From NCBI RefSeq assembly GCF_051433165.1, contig NZ_JBHMFS010000001.1, positions 248,001 to 312,000 of the forward strand: a stretch of 64,000 bases of DNA, written 5' to 3'. Within the stretch, counting starts at the first letter, position 1; the number at the start of each line of letters is the position of its first letter. Shown here one piece after another: positions 1 to 8,337 of this stretch. This DNA comes from Falsiroseomonas sp051433165 (GTDB lineage Bacteria > Pseudomonadota > Alphaproteobacteria > Acetobacterales > Acetobacteraceae). A program made the translations under genes and the position numbers. The notes under the pieces were generated by a model. That model was not told the origin of the DNA. It saw only the letters and a program-made list of their open reading frames with translations, and searched no databases.

Positions 1-20
1 TGTCTACTTAACGGTTCCAT
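1..20 (-). CDS. Possible start of ybeY (rRNA maturation RNase), cut by window edge
   Basis: Reading leftward from base 20 there is an ATG followed by six open codons (MEPLSR) to the window edge, preceded by a GGAGAG ribosome-binding site at a normal distance. In alphaproteobacteria ybeY commonly follows phoH in the same direction, and this start lies 61 bases past the phoH stop. Too little protein is visible to recognise a family, so the identity rests on position alone. Confidence 0.3.
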
Positions 21-80
21 CGCTCTCCAAATGCCCCCGGTGCCTGGCCCGCCATCAGCGGGGGACCGGCACCGAACAAC

Positions 81-1127
81 TCATCCGCGCCCACGCGCCG
101 CCTGGTCCATCCGACCATATGCGGCGACGATGCGCGCAACCAAGGGATGCCTTACCACATCTTCCTCGGCAAATCTCGCAACTGCGATGCCTTCCACGCC
201 CGAAAGGATCGACAGCGCCTCCGCCAGGCCCGAACGCTGGCCGGGCGGCAGGTCCACCTGGGTCGGGTCGCCGGTGATGACCATGCGGCTGCCCTCACCC
301 ATGCGCGTGAGGAACATCTTCATCTGCGCGGCTGTGGTGTTCTGCGCTTCGTCCAGGATGGCGTAGCAATGCGCCAGGGTCCGGCCGCGCATGAAGGCGA
401 GCGGCGCCACCTCGATCTCGCCGGCCGTCATGCGGCGGGTGAGCTGTTCGGCCGGCATCATGTCGTGCAGCGCGTCATACAGCGGGCGGAGATAGGGATC
501 GACCTTCTCCTTCAGGTCGCCCGGCAGGTAGCCGAGTTTTTCGCCCGCCTCCACCGCGGGGCGGGACAGCACGATGCGATCGACGCGCCCGGCCTGCAGC
601 AGCGCCACGCCCTGTGCCACGGCGAGGTAGGTCTTGCCGGTGCCGGCCGGGCCGACGCCGAACACCATCTCGCTGCGCGCCAGCGCGTCGATATAGGCGG
701 CCTGGGCCGGGGTGCGCGGCGCGATGGCGCCCTTGCGGGTGCGGATCGCCGGCAGGTCCTGCAGCGGCAGGCGAGGGTCGCTGTCCTGCGCCCCCTCCGC
801 CATCCGCATTGCCGCCTCGACCTCCGCGCTGCCCACCGGTTCCCCCTTCTGCAATCGTCGCCACAGCGCCATCAGCGCCGCTTCCGCCACATCGGTCCGC
901 TCCGGCGCACCGGTGATGGTCAGCCGGTTGCCCCGGCTGCCGAGGCGGATGCCCAGCCGGACTTCCATCCGGGCCAGGTTACGGTCGTGCTCGCCATACA
1001 GCAGCGGCAGCAGGGCGTTGTCGTCGAATTGCATGGTGACGACACGCTGCGTGTTGCTGTCCCGCGGCGCAGTGGCGGCGGGACGTGGCGGCGGGCGGAG
1101 GCTGATCGCGGCGGGGGGTGTGTTCAA
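81..1127 (-). CDS. phoH: PhoH family ATPase (PhoH-like, ybeZ type)
   Basis: A PhoH-like P-loop NTPase, the family usually encoded next to ybeY and linked to RNA metabolism. Walker A GPAGTGKT is at residues 159-166 and the Walker B/DEAQ stretch LDEAQ at about 258-262. The roughly 130 N-terminal residues include a KH-like region typical of the YbeZ branch. At 348 residues the length is normal. The start overlaps the miaB stop by four bases (ATGA), implying coupled translation in a plsC-miaB-phoH operon. An internal ATG at residue 32 (MQFDDN) is an alternative start that would remove a proline-rich leader. The cellular substrate of PhoH proteins is not settled. Confidence 0.93.
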   Translation of the reverse strand: MNTPPAAISLRPPPRPAATAPRDSNTQRVVTMQFDDNALLPLLYGEHDRNLARMEVRLGIRLGSRGNRLTITGAPERTDVAEAALMALWRRLQKGEPVGSAEVEAAMRMAEGAQDSDPRLPLQDLPAIRTRKGAIAPRTPAQAAYIDALARSEMVFGVGPAGTGKTYLAVAQGVALLQAGRVDRIVLSRPAVEAGEKLGYLPGDLKEKVDPYLRPLYDALHDMMPAEQLTRRMTAGEIEVAPLAFMRGRTLAHCYAILDEAQNTTAAQMKMFLTRMGEGSRMVITGDPTQVDLPPGQRSGLAEALSILSGVEGIAVARFAEEDVVRHPLVARIVAAYGRMDQAARGRG

Positions 1128-2530
1128 GCGGCGGCCTTCTCCTGACGGGGCGTTTGTGGCGGAGGACCGAGCGCCTCATTCCCCTCGAGGCGGACGGAAA
1201 GCGAATTCGGCATCGCGGCGGTGACCACCGCCGGAACCACCTGGCCCGTGAGATCGGGCGAACCAAGCCCGTGCACCGGCTGAAGCCAGGGCGACCGGCC
1301 GGCGAACTGACCTTCATGCCGCCCGGCGCCGGTGACCAGCACTTCGCAGCGGCGGCCGATGCAGGAACGATTGAAGGCATCCTGCTGTTCCCGCAGCAGG
1401 GCCTGAATTTCCTGCAGCCGGCGGTCCTTCTCGGCTTCCGCAACCTGCATCTGGGCGGTCGCGGCCGGCGTGCCAGGGCGGGCGGAATATTTGAAGGAAT
1501 AGGCCAGCGCGAAGCCGACATCCTCGATCAGTTTCAGCGTCGCCTGGTGGTCCGCCTCGGACTCGCCGGGATGGCCGGCGATGAAGTCCGACGACAGGGC
1601 GAGATCGGGCCGCGCCTCGCGCAGCTTGTCGGCAATGCGGCGATACACATCCGCCTTGTGACCGCGATTCATCGCCGCCAGCATCCGGTCCGAGCCCGAC
1701 TGCACCGGCAGGTGCAGGAAGGGCATGAGTTGCGGGATGGTGCCGTGGGCTGCGATCAGCGCGTCATCCATGTCCCGCGGATGGCTGGTGGTGTAGCGCA
1801 GCCGGGCCAGGTTCGGGATCTCCGCCAGTTCCAGCAGCAGGCGGTCCAGCGTCCAGGCGCCGCCGGACAGGCCCTCCCCATGCCAGGCATTCACATTCTG
1901 CCCGAGCAGCGTGATCTCCCGAGCTCCCTGCGCCACCAGCCGCTTCGCCTCGGCAAGCACCGCGCTGGCGGCTCGGGAGTATTCGCTGCCGCGGGTGTAG
2001 GGGACGACGCAGAAGGAACAGAATTTGTCGCAGCCTTCCTGGATGGTCAGGAAGGCGGTGACGCCCTGGGGCGTGGTGGAATCCGGCAGGAAGTCGAATT
2101 TCTGCTCGGTGGGGAAATCGGTCTCGATGACGGCGCCGGCGGCGCGGCTGATGCGGGCCACCATTTCCGGCAGCCGGTGATAGCTCTGCGGGCCGAGGAC
2201 GAGATCCACATAGGGCGCGCGGGCGGTGATCTCCGCCCCTTCGGCCTGGGCGACGCAGCCGGCAATGGCCAGGATCATGCGGTGGCCGGACTGTTCCTTC
2301 GCCTGCTTCAGCACCCGCAGCCGGCCGAGTTCGGAGAACAGCTTCTCGCTGGCCTTCTCCCGGATATGGCAGGTGTTCAGCACCACCATGTCCGCGTCTT
2401 CCGGCGTTTCAGTGGCCGTGTAGCCGAGCGGGGCCAGGACATCGGCCATGCGGCCGCTGTCATAGACATTCATTTGGCAGCCCCAGCTACGGATGAACAA
2501 CCGCTTGCGGGGGGATGGGGACACAGTCAT
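1124..2530 (-). CDS. miaB: tRNA-2-methylthio-N6-dimethylallyladenosine synthase MiaB
   Basis: A radical-SAM methylthiotransferase that adds the 2-methylthio group to i6A37 in tRNAs reading UNN codons. The N-terminal UPF0004 domain carries the three cysteines of the auxiliary cluster (C18 in GCQMN, C54 in NTCHIR, C92 in AGC). The radical-SAM CxxxCxxC motif is C167, C171, C174. A TRAM domain occupies roughly the last 65 residues. The 468-residue length is normal for MiaB. It follows plsC after about 190 bases and overlaps phoH by four, the usual alphaproteobacterial order. All six cluster ligands are present, so it should be active. Confidence 0.97.
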   Translation of the reverse strand: MTVSPSPRKRLFIRSWGCQMNVYDSGRMADVLAPLGYTATETPEDADMVVLNTCHIREKASEKLFSELGRLRVLKQAKEQSGHRMILAIAGCVAQAEGAEITARAPYVDLVLGPQSYHRLPEMVARISRAAGAVIETDFPTEQKFDFLPDSTTPQGVTAFLTIQEGCDKFCSFCVVPYTRGSEYSRAASAVLAEAKRLVAQGAREITLLGQNVNAWHGEGLSGGAWTLDRLLLELAEIPNLARLRYTTSHPRDMDDALIAAHGTIPQLMPFLHLPVQSGSDRMLAAMNRGHKADVYRRIADKLREARPDLALSSDFIAGHPGESEADHQATLKLIEDVGFALAYSFKYSARPGTPAATAQMQVAEAEKDRRLQEIQALLREQQDAFNRSCIGRRCEVLVTGAGRHEGQFAGRSPWLQPVHGLGSPDLTGQVVPAVVTAAMPNSLSVRLEGNEALGPPPQTPRQEKAAA

Positions 2531-2722
2531 TCGGGGCCAAGCTCCGTCGCCCCGCCTGGAAGGAAGCGAGGGGAAGCCGGGGATTTGCGCAGGCCGCGCG
2601 CCCGGGTCAAGCGAGGCGCATCCGGCCCGCGGCCAGGAAGGTCTGCCGCCTTTGTCTCTCCACGCCGACAGGCTGCGGGATCGGCGCGCGCCGGGTCAAG
2701 CGGGAAGCGCGGGCCTGGGGCC

Positions 2723-3676
2723 TCACGCGGGCAGCAATTCCGGCTGCTTGCCCGCCTTGGGCTGGGGCGGCGTGGCGCTCAGCGGCAGGGCCGGGCGGTT
2801 CTGCCGCAGGGTGGAACAGCTATCCGCCACCACCTGGGCGCAGGCCGCCGCCAGCACCTTGCGATCCGGCCAGGCGGCGGGGTCCAGCGGCGCGTGCAGG
2901 ATGATGGTGGCGCGCCCGCCGGGGCGCCGCGCCAGCCGCCAGAAATGGGTGAAGATGTCGGTGTCGCCATACCAGGCGAAAAGCGGCCGGTCGCGCCGGC
3001 AGGCAGGCAGGCCACCGAGGCGATCGAACACCACGGAAACCGGCTGCACCACCCGCGCGCTGTCGGCCACCGACAGGAAGGCGCTGCGGAAGGGCAGCAC
3101 GCGGCCGCCATCGCTGGTCGTGCCCTCGGGGAACAGGATCAAATTGTCGGCAGCGGCGAGGCGGGCGCGGATCGCATCCGCCTCCCCCTTCGTGCCGGTG
3201 CGGCGGCGGCTGACGAAAACGGTACGGCCGAGCTTGGCGACGACGTTGATCAGCGGCCAGCGCTCGATATCCGATTTGCCGACGAAGCTCGCCTCCAGCG
3301 TCGCGCCCAGCACCAGGATATCGAGCCAGGAGGAATGATTGGAAACGAACAGCACCGGCTTCTCCGTGGAAGCCTCCCCCACCACCTGGATCCGCAGGCC
3401 CATCAACCCGCAGAGCGTGCGGTGATAGACCCGCGCGAAGGCGGCGGCGCCGCCGCCCGGCAGCACCAGCAGCAGCGCCTGGATCGGGATGGCGATGAGG
3501 GTCCAGAGCACCAGGAAGACCAGCCTTCGCACGGCGCGGAAGCGCCCGCCGAGCGGGCGTTCGCCCAGCACATCGCCCCACATCCCCTCGGGGTCCGAGG
3601 CGGAGAATTGGATGGCGAGGCGCCGCTTGCGGGGGCGCAGCACATCCGGCGCGGTCAGTCGGGCTGTTGCCTGCAT
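2723..3676 (-). CDS. plsC: 1-acyl-sn-glycerol-3-phosphate acyltransferase (PlsC/LPLAT family)
   Basis: A membrane-associated acyltransferase predicted to convert lysophosphatidic acid to phosphatidic acid. A hydrophobic segment around residues 50-75 is followed by the acyltransferase motif NHSSWLD (HX4D type) near residue 112 and by FPEGTTS near residue 180. Length is 317 residues. No Shine-Dalgarno is visible before the ATG. Instead a TATTAA box (bases 3691-3686, minus strand) sits about ten bases upstream of it, so the message could be nearly leaderless. First visible gene of a leftward run with miaB and phoH. Assignment as plsC rather than a lyso-ornithine-lipid acyltransferase (olsA) rests on context. 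Confidence 0.85.
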   Translation of the reverse strand: MQATARLTAPDVLRPRKRRLAIQFSASDPEGMWGDVLGERPLGGRFRAVRRLVFLVLWTLIAIPIQALLLVLPGGGAAAFARVYHRTLCGLMGLRIQVVGEASTEKPVLFVSNHSSWLDILVLGATLEASFVGKSDIERWPLINVVAKLGRTVFVSRRRTGTKGEADAIRARLAAADNLILFPEGTTSDGGRVLPFRSAFLSVADSARVVQPVSVVFDRLGGLPACRRDRPLFAWYGDTDIFTHFWRLARRPGGRATIILHAPLDPAAWPDRKVLAAACAQVVADSCSTLRQNRPALPLSATPPQPKAGKQPELLPA

Positions 3677-3867
3677 GAAGAAGCATTAATACCGCGATTG
3701 AAGGCAGGGCAATGAAGGACTGGCGACGGTCCCATGAACACCGGCAGAAATCCAAAAGAATTGTTGCTGCTGCGATGCAGCAGGCACGCCCCCCCGGCCG
3801 GGCTTTGTGCGGCAGGCCGTTGCGCGGCGGGGTGCGAAACCGGCCAAGCACCTGTAAGGTGGCACCG

Positions 3868-3939
3868 ATGATCGCATTCGCCCTATCCGACCCCGCCTTG
3901 CCTGGCCTGCGCGCCGCCGCGCCGCCCTTGAAAGACTGA
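3868..3939 (+). CDS. Possible 23-residue upstream peptide
   Basis: A 23-codon open frame with a good ribosome-binding site (AAGGTGG, five bases before the ATG) ends six bases before the dehydrogenase-like gene at 3945, which has only a weak site of its own. It could be a leader peptide coupling translation, or chance. The peptide has no recognisable domain. The rest of the roughly 270-base gap from 3677 holds the plsC promoter region and a CTGCTGC-GAT-GCAGCAG hairpin at 3767-3783. Confidence 0.25.
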   Translation: MIAFALSDPALPGLRAAAPPLKD

Positions 3940-3944
3940 GCCGC

Positions 3945-4994
3945 ATGCGCCTGGCAGTCCTGGGGGCCGGTGCGGTGGGGCCGGGGGCGGCGGCGCTCGC
4001 CGTCAGCCGTGGGCATGAGGCGGCGCTGTGGTCGCCGCGCGGCGGCGGCACGCATGGCATCGGCAGCAGCCTTTCCGTGCAGGGTGTGCTCTCCGGCACC
4101 GCGCGGGTCGATGTGGCGGTGGATGTGGCGCGCGCCCTGGCCGGGGCGGATGCCGTGCTGGTCAGCGTGCCGCCGCATGCCCTGGGGCCGGTGCTGCGCC
4201 GCATCGCGCCGATGCTGGCCGAAGGCGTGCCCGTGCTGCTGGCGCCGAGCCATTCCCTGGCCCCGCTGCTGCTGGACCGCCTGTTGGCCCGGCATGGCCG
4301 CCGCGCCCCGATCGGCGCCATGGCGACCCCGCCGGTGGTGGCGGAACGGCTGGCCGGCGATGAACTGCGCATCCATGCGCTGCCGGAGGTGGTGGAGCTG
4401 GCCGCGGTCCCCGCCGCCGCCGCCGGGCCTCTGGCCGGCCTGTGCATGGACCTGTTCGGCATCCGCTTCGTGCCGCTGGCCGATGCGCTGGGCGCGGCGC
4501 TGGCGGTGCATGAGCCGGTGCTGCAGGCCGCGCTGGCGCTGGGCAATGTCACGCGGATCGAGGCCGGGGAGGATTGGGACCAGCACGCCCGCATGACGCC
4601 CGCCATCTGCCGCCTGGCGGAACGGCTGGATGCGGAGCGGCTGGACCTCGCCAAGGCCTATGGCCATGCGGTGCCGAGCCTGGCCGCCGGGCTGCACCGG
4701 CTGGGCGGCGTGCCGGAAGCGCCGCTGCCGGTGATGGCCCGCGCCCTGGCGGCGGCGCGGCCCAGCCCTGGCCTGCGCGGGCTGGATGCGGCGCATCTGG
4801 CCGTCAGCGTCACCTATGGCCTGTCGCTATGGCTGCGCCTGGCCGCGCCGCGCGGTGTCGCCATGCCGCTGACCCAGGCGACGGTGGCGGTGCTGGAGGC
4901 GATGTGGGGCAGCAGCCTGGCCGCGGATGATTTGCTGGAGGGGCTGGATTTCGGCCGGCTTTCGGCGCTGCTGCGGGATGGCCACGCGCGATGA
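3945..4994 (+). CDS. NAD/NADP octopine/nopaline dehydrogenase-like protein
   Basis: A Rossmann-fold dehydrogenase resembling the opine dehydrogenase family, which reductively joins an amino acid to an alpha-keto acid. The nucleotide-binding motif GAGAVGPGAAALA begins at about residue 7. The C-terminal half is helical and has the layout of the octopine dehydrogenase helical domain, with a conserved-looking HEPVLQAAL stretch. Length 349 residues. The stop overlaps the start of the sulfotransferase gene by four bases. The NAD-binding fold is clear, but the substrate cannot be read from sequence, and a ketopantoate-reductase-like or glycerol-3-phosphate-dehydrogenase-like role is possible. Confidence 0.7.
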   Translation: MRLAVLGAGAVGPGAAALAVSRGHEAALWSPRGGGTHGIGSSLSVQGVLSGTARVDVAVDVARALAGADAVLVSVPPHALGPVLRRIAPMLAEGVPVLLAPSHSLAPLLLDRLLARHGRRAPIGAMATPPVVAERLAGDELRIHALPEVVELAAVPAAAAGPLAGLCMDLFGIRFVPLADALGAALAVHEPVLQAALALGNVTRIEAGEDWDQHARMTPAICRLAERLDAERLDLAKAYGHAVPSLAAGLHRLGGVPEAPLPVMARALAAARPSPGLRGLDAAHLAVSVTYGLSLWLRLAAPRGVAMPLTQATVAVLEAMWGSSLAADDLLEGLDFGRLSALLRDGHAR

Positions 4995-6511
4995 GCCTGG
5001 TGGGGCCGCAAATCTTCGGCCGGTCAGCCAAGGCATTCGGGACCGATCCGGCCGTGGTTCGCCGGCGGCTCGGCTACTGCAGCTTCGTCTCGGTACGATA
5101 CCGCATCGTGGCGGTGACGGTGGCAAAGGCGGCCTGCACCACCGTGAAGACCGCCTTGTCTGCCCTGGCACCGCCTGGCAGCGCCGAGGCATGGCCCTAC
5201 AGTCCGGACATGCCACGGGACATGCGGATCCACATGGCGGGTGCCGTCGGCCTGCCATCGCTGCCCAGCTTGCCGGATACCGAGGCCGCTTCCCTGCTCG
5301 ACGACCCGGGGGTCTTCCGCTTCACCTTCGTACGCAACCCTTTCGCGCGACTCTACTCCGCCTGGGCCGACAAGATCCGCCTGGGCTGGGAACCGCAATT
5401 CCAGCCGGTGATCCGGCGGATGCGCGAAGGATCGGGCGAAGGATCGGGCGAAGGACCGGGCGACGAACCAAGCGAGGCCGCGCCGACCGGCGTCTCCTTC
5501 GCCCGGTTTCTCGAGATTGTCTGTGCCGAGCCGCCCGAGGACAGGGACCCCCACTGGGCGCGGCAGGTCGACATCGTTTTCCCGGGCGCCATCCCCTACG
5601 GCCTGATCGGCCATGTGGAATCGATGGCGTCCGATTTTGCTGACGTCGCGGCCGCGGTGGCCGAACGAGGCGGCTCGGCTGCTGCATTCCAGCCCCATCG
5701 TCTCAATGTCAGCGAGTCCGGAAATTGGCGGCAGGCTTATGATGCGCGGCTCGCGCACATGGTCTCGCGGGCCTATGCGGCGGATTTCGAGGCCTTTGGC
5801 TACGACCCGAATGACTGGGCACCGAGACCTGGTGACGCGGCACCGGACCTCGCCCGCATGCTGGCAGCGCGCGAACGCCTCATCGTCTCACTCAGCGGCG
5901 TGCTGGAACGAAGCCAGGCGCGCCACTTGGCGGCGGAGCGATTGGTGGGCCGGGCGGGTGATGCGGAGGTCCGGCTACGCGCTGCACCGACCCTGGCCGA
6001 GGCCGCACCGATGCTGCCGGATTTCGCGGAGAACCTGCCGCCAGGCGTAGCGGAAGCGGTGTTCGAGCTGGCGCGTGCCGACACGCCAGGCATCGCCGTG
6101 CTGGCACGTTGCCCGGTGCCGGGCCTGGCCATCGCCCTCGCGGCCGGCGCGCTGTCTCGCACGAAGCCGCGACCCTGCGCCGCCGTGGAGTTGGCGGGCC
6201 TCTGGGTTCCCTCCGGCCCTCGGCGGCGGTTTCTGATGGCGGTCGGTCTGGGTGGTGCGGCCGATGCACTTCGCATCGTGGATATGCCTGTCACCGACTT
6301 TGCCCAGATCAATCGCCAGCTCGTGGGTGTCTTGGTGATGGATGGACAGGCGGGGCTGGACCGCCTGATGGCTATTCTCGCCGCTTTCAGGGAAAGGCTG
6401 GCTGTTGGCGCCCGGCTGGCCATCCTGCGCGGTGCGAACGATTTCACGCCGCCCGGCTTTGTTGCCTGCCCAGCCCCCGAGGGGCTTTACGTGCTGCGCC
6501 GGACCAGCTGA
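4991..6511 (+). CDS. Sulfotransferase family protein with long C-terminal extension
   Basis: The N-terminal 280 or so residues resemble the Sulfotransfer_2 family, which transfers sulfate from PAPS to carbohydrates. VTVAKAACTTVKTAL (near residue 40) matches the 5'-phosphosulfate loop, and FTFVRNPFARLYSAW (near residue 113) the 3'-phosphate loop. After FRFTFVRN comes a low-complexity insert GEGSGEGPGDE made from a 12-base repeat (about 5427-5463). The last 220 residues are not part of the sulfotransferase fold and were not recognised. Their end (LAILRGANDF) has the feel of the last strands of a methyltransferase-like domain. The gene overlaps the upstream dehydrogenase by four bases, so the two are co-translated. 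Confidence 0.75.
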   Translation: MSLVGPQIFGRSAKAFGTDPAVVRRRLGYCSFVSVRYRIVAVTVAKAACTTVKTALSALAPPGSAEAWPYSPDMPRDMRIHMAGAVGLPSLPSLPDTEAASLLDDPGVFRFTFVRNPFARLYSAWADKIRLGWEPQFQPVIRRMREGSGEGSGEGPGDEPSEAAPTGVSFARFLEIVCAEPPEDRDPHWARQVDIVFPGAIPYGLIGHVESMASDFADVAAAVAERGGSAAAFQPHRLNVSESGNWRQAYDARLAHMVSRAYAADFEAFGYDPNDWAPRPGDAAPDLARMLAARERLIVSLSGVLERSQARHLAAERLVGRAGDAEVRLRAAPTLAEAAPMLPDFAENLPPGVAEAVFELARADTPGIAVLARCPVPGLAIALAAGALSRTKPRPCAAVELAGLWVPSGPRRRFLMAVGLGGAADALRIVDMPVTDFAQINRQLVGVLVMDGQAGLDRLMAILAAFRERLAVGARLAILRGANDFTPPGFVACPAPEGLYVLRRTS

Positions 6512-6587
6512 CCTTGCGCTATCGGTCCGAGCCCGTTCCGAACCGTCGGGCCGCTTCGCCGATTCCAAGAATGCGTCTGCGTGACAG

Positions 6588-6986
6588 CTACCGCCCCGCC
6601 GCCCGTCGCAGCCGCGGCTTTTCGCCGGCCGGCACTTCCCGGTCCAGCAGCCCGTGCATCGCCGCTACCGTCTGCGGGCTGAGGCGGTGGATGCCCTCCG
6701 CCAGCCGGTTGGCCAGCGCGGTCGCCTCCGGCGTCAGTCCCGCCGTGTCCAGCGTGACGCGGGGGTGGGAGAGCTTCGCGAGCTGGGACAGCGCCTCCGC
6801 CTCGTCCCAGATCAGGCCGAAGAACTCATTCACCTGGTGCACCAGCCCGGCGGAGGGGCGGCCGCGATGGCCGTGTTCCAGCGCGGACAGATAGGCGGAT
6901 GAGACCTGCAGGTGGGTCGCCATGTCCTTCAGCGTCACCCGCCTCTGGCGCCGCAGCATCCGCAGCCGGGCGCCGAAGGGCGTCAC
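6588..6986 (-). CDS. XRE-family helix-turn-helix regulator
   Basis: A 132-residue protein whose first 65 residues are a Cro/C1-type HTH (LRMLRRQRRVTLKDMATHLQ, then SSAYLSALEHGHRG). The frame stays open upstream to 7133, but the GTG at 6986 is preferred: it overlaps the smr stop as GTGA, starts directly before the HTH (VTPFGARLRML) and leaves no proline-rich leader. It is the last gene of the lutB-orf81-lutC-smr-xre chain and could regulate that operon. The C-terminal part (residues 75-132) is of unknown function. Confidence 0.85.
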   Translation of the reverse strand: MTPFGARLRMLRRQRRVTLKDMATHLQVSSAYLSALEHGHRGRPSAGLVHQVNEFFGLIWDEAEALSQLAKLSHPRVTLDTAGLTPEATALANRLAEGIHRLSPQTVAAMHGLLDREVPAGEKPRLRRAAGR

Positions 6987-7573
6987 CGGCGCCTGCCGTT
7001 GGGCGGCGCCTTGGGGGGCGGCAGGTTGTTTGTGCGCCGGCGGCGCAGCAGCAGATTCACCGCGCCCGAATTGGTCGGGTGCGGATGCGCGGCGCCGAGC
7101 ACCAGGGGGCGCAGTTCCGGGTCGTTCAGCCAATGCGGCAATTCGCGCTGCAGGATGCCGCCTTCCGGCTGCGGCCCCTTGCCGGTGACGATGGTGACGG
7201 TGCGGATGCCCTCCGCCGCCGCGCGGTGCAGGAAGGCGCGAAACACCAGATGCGCCTCCGCCACGCGCCGCCCATGCAGGTCCAGCGTGCGTTCGGCCCG
7301 CATGTCGCCGCGGCGCAACGCGGCCCAGCGCTTGCGGTCGAGGCCGCCCGGCACCTCGCCGACGCGGATCTCGGGCGGCGGCAGCGGGCGCGCGGGTTTG
7401 GGCGGAGGGGCTATGGCAAGCTGCGCCGGGGGCTCAGGTGCGGGTGCCGCCGCTGGGGCGGGGGGCGCCGGCGGGCGCTGATGGCCGAATAGCGGCCGGA
7501 TCTCGGCGGTGAAGGCGCGCCACAGCGCGAGATCGGCCTGGTTCAGCCGCTTTTCGCGCATGGCCCGGTTCAA
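6983..7573 (-). CDS. Smr/MutS2-C domain protein
   Basis: A stand-alone Smr-domain protein; Smr domains are nucleases or RNA-binding modules, several linked to ribosome rescue. The domain occupies roughly residues 90-180 with LDLHGRRVAEA (the LDxH signature) and VTGKGP (the TGxG signature). The first 80 residues are proline/alanine-rich. The start is TTG at 7573, overlapping the lutC stop (TTGA); an in-frame ATG at 7561 is the alternative. It overlaps lutC and xre by four bases each. The target is unknown, and its place inside a lactate-oxidation operon is unexplained. Confidence 0.88.
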   Translation of the reverse strand: MNRAMREKRLNQADLALWRAFTAEIRPLFGHQRPPAPPAPAAAPAPEPPAQLAIAPPPKPARPLPPPEIRVGEVPGGLDRKRWAALRRGDMRAERTLDLHGRRVAEAHLVFRAFLHRAAAEGIRTVTIVTGKGPQPEGGILQRELPHWLNDPELRPLVLGAAHPHPTNSGAVNLLLRRRRTNNLPPPKAPPNGRRR

Positions 7574-8337
7574 TCGCCTGGCGCGGCGGGGGCGCCCGGT
7601 TGGGTGGTGGCGTCCGCCCGTGCCTCGGCGGGGCTTTCCATGCGCGGCGCGGGCTCATCCTCCACCAGCAGGATATGCAGCCGGCGCGGGCCATGCGCGC
7701 CGAGCTCCAGCGTCTGCTCGATATCGGCGGAGCGCGAGGGGCCGGTGACCAGCATGATGTTGCGCGGCATGAACCCGCCGGTCAGCGCATCCGGCGTGCC
7801 TTCCCGCAGCCGGTCCCAGGCTTCCTCATAGGCGCCGACCACGTCGGACGCGCGCAGCACGGCGATTTCCGTATCCGGCAGCAGGTTCAGCGTGGTCGGC
7901 CGCTCGGCGGCGGAGGGCAGCACCAGCGTGCCGGTTTCCGCGATGCCGGCCCAGGCATGTTGCAGGGACACGGCATCGGAGGCCTCGGCACGACGCGCCT
8001 CCCGCTCCAGCATCGGGCGGGTGGACCAGTCGATGCCCGTCAGCTCCGGGTGCGGCGCCATCACCAGACGGGCGGGCAGGTTCTGCGCGGCCAGGTAATC
8101 GGCGACGGCGGCGGGGATGGCGGCGTGGTCGGGCACGCGTTCGACCGTGCCGAATTCCTTCTCCACATTGCGGATGAACAGCGCGATCTGCTCGGGCCGC
8201 GGCAGGCGGGACCGGGCCGGGATCAGATGGCGCGGATGCGTGGCGATGCGGCCCGCGAGCATCGCCTGCTGGTCGGCCGGCAGCGGGCCGCGCTTCAGGC
8301 CGCGGCGGATGGCGCCGAGGATGGCGTCCTTGCTCAT
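7570..8337 (-). CDS. lutC: LutC/YkgG family protein (lactate oxidation)
   Basis: The LUD-domain subunit of the LutABC (YkgEFG) L-lactate dehydrogenase system, a cytoplasmic complex feeding electrons from lactate into the quinone pool. The GIAETGTLVL and LLPDTEIAVL stretches (about residues 130-160) are characteristic of the LUD domain. Length 255 residues; about 25 C-terminal residues are a disordered-looking P/A-rich tail. It overlaps orf81 and smr by four bases at each end. The neighbouring lutB supports the assignment; lutA lies 8 kb away on the other strand. Confidence 0.9.
   Translation of the reverse strand: MSKDAILGAIRRGLKRGPLPADQQAMLAGRIATHPRHLIPARSRLPRPEQIALFIRNVEKEFGTVERVPDHAAIPAAVADYLAAQNLPARLVMAPHPELTGIDWSTRPMLEREARRAEASDAVSLQHAWAGIAETGTLVLPSAAERPTTLNLLPDTEIAVLRASDVVGAYEEAWDRLREGTPDALTGGFMPRNIMLVTGPSRSADIEQTLELGAHGPRRLHILLVEDEPAPRMESPAEARADATTQPGAPAAPGD

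Noticed and set aside
1118..3715. Very long open frame antisense to miaB and plsC (over 800 codons)
   Set aside because: It mirrors the codon bias of the real genes on the other strand, has no recognisable domain, and miaB/plsC have full motifs. Similar long antisense frames over glnD, mutS and maeB were dropped for the same reason.
3767..3783. CTGCTGC-GAT-GCAGCAG hairpin as a terminator
   Set aside because: No T-run follows on either strand, and it lies between divergent genes.
6987..7133. Longer N-terminus for the XRE regulator
   Set aside because: The extra 49 residues overlap smr by about 150 bases and are Pro/Ala/Arg-rich; the GTG at 6986 gives a clean GTGA junction and an HTH right at the start.
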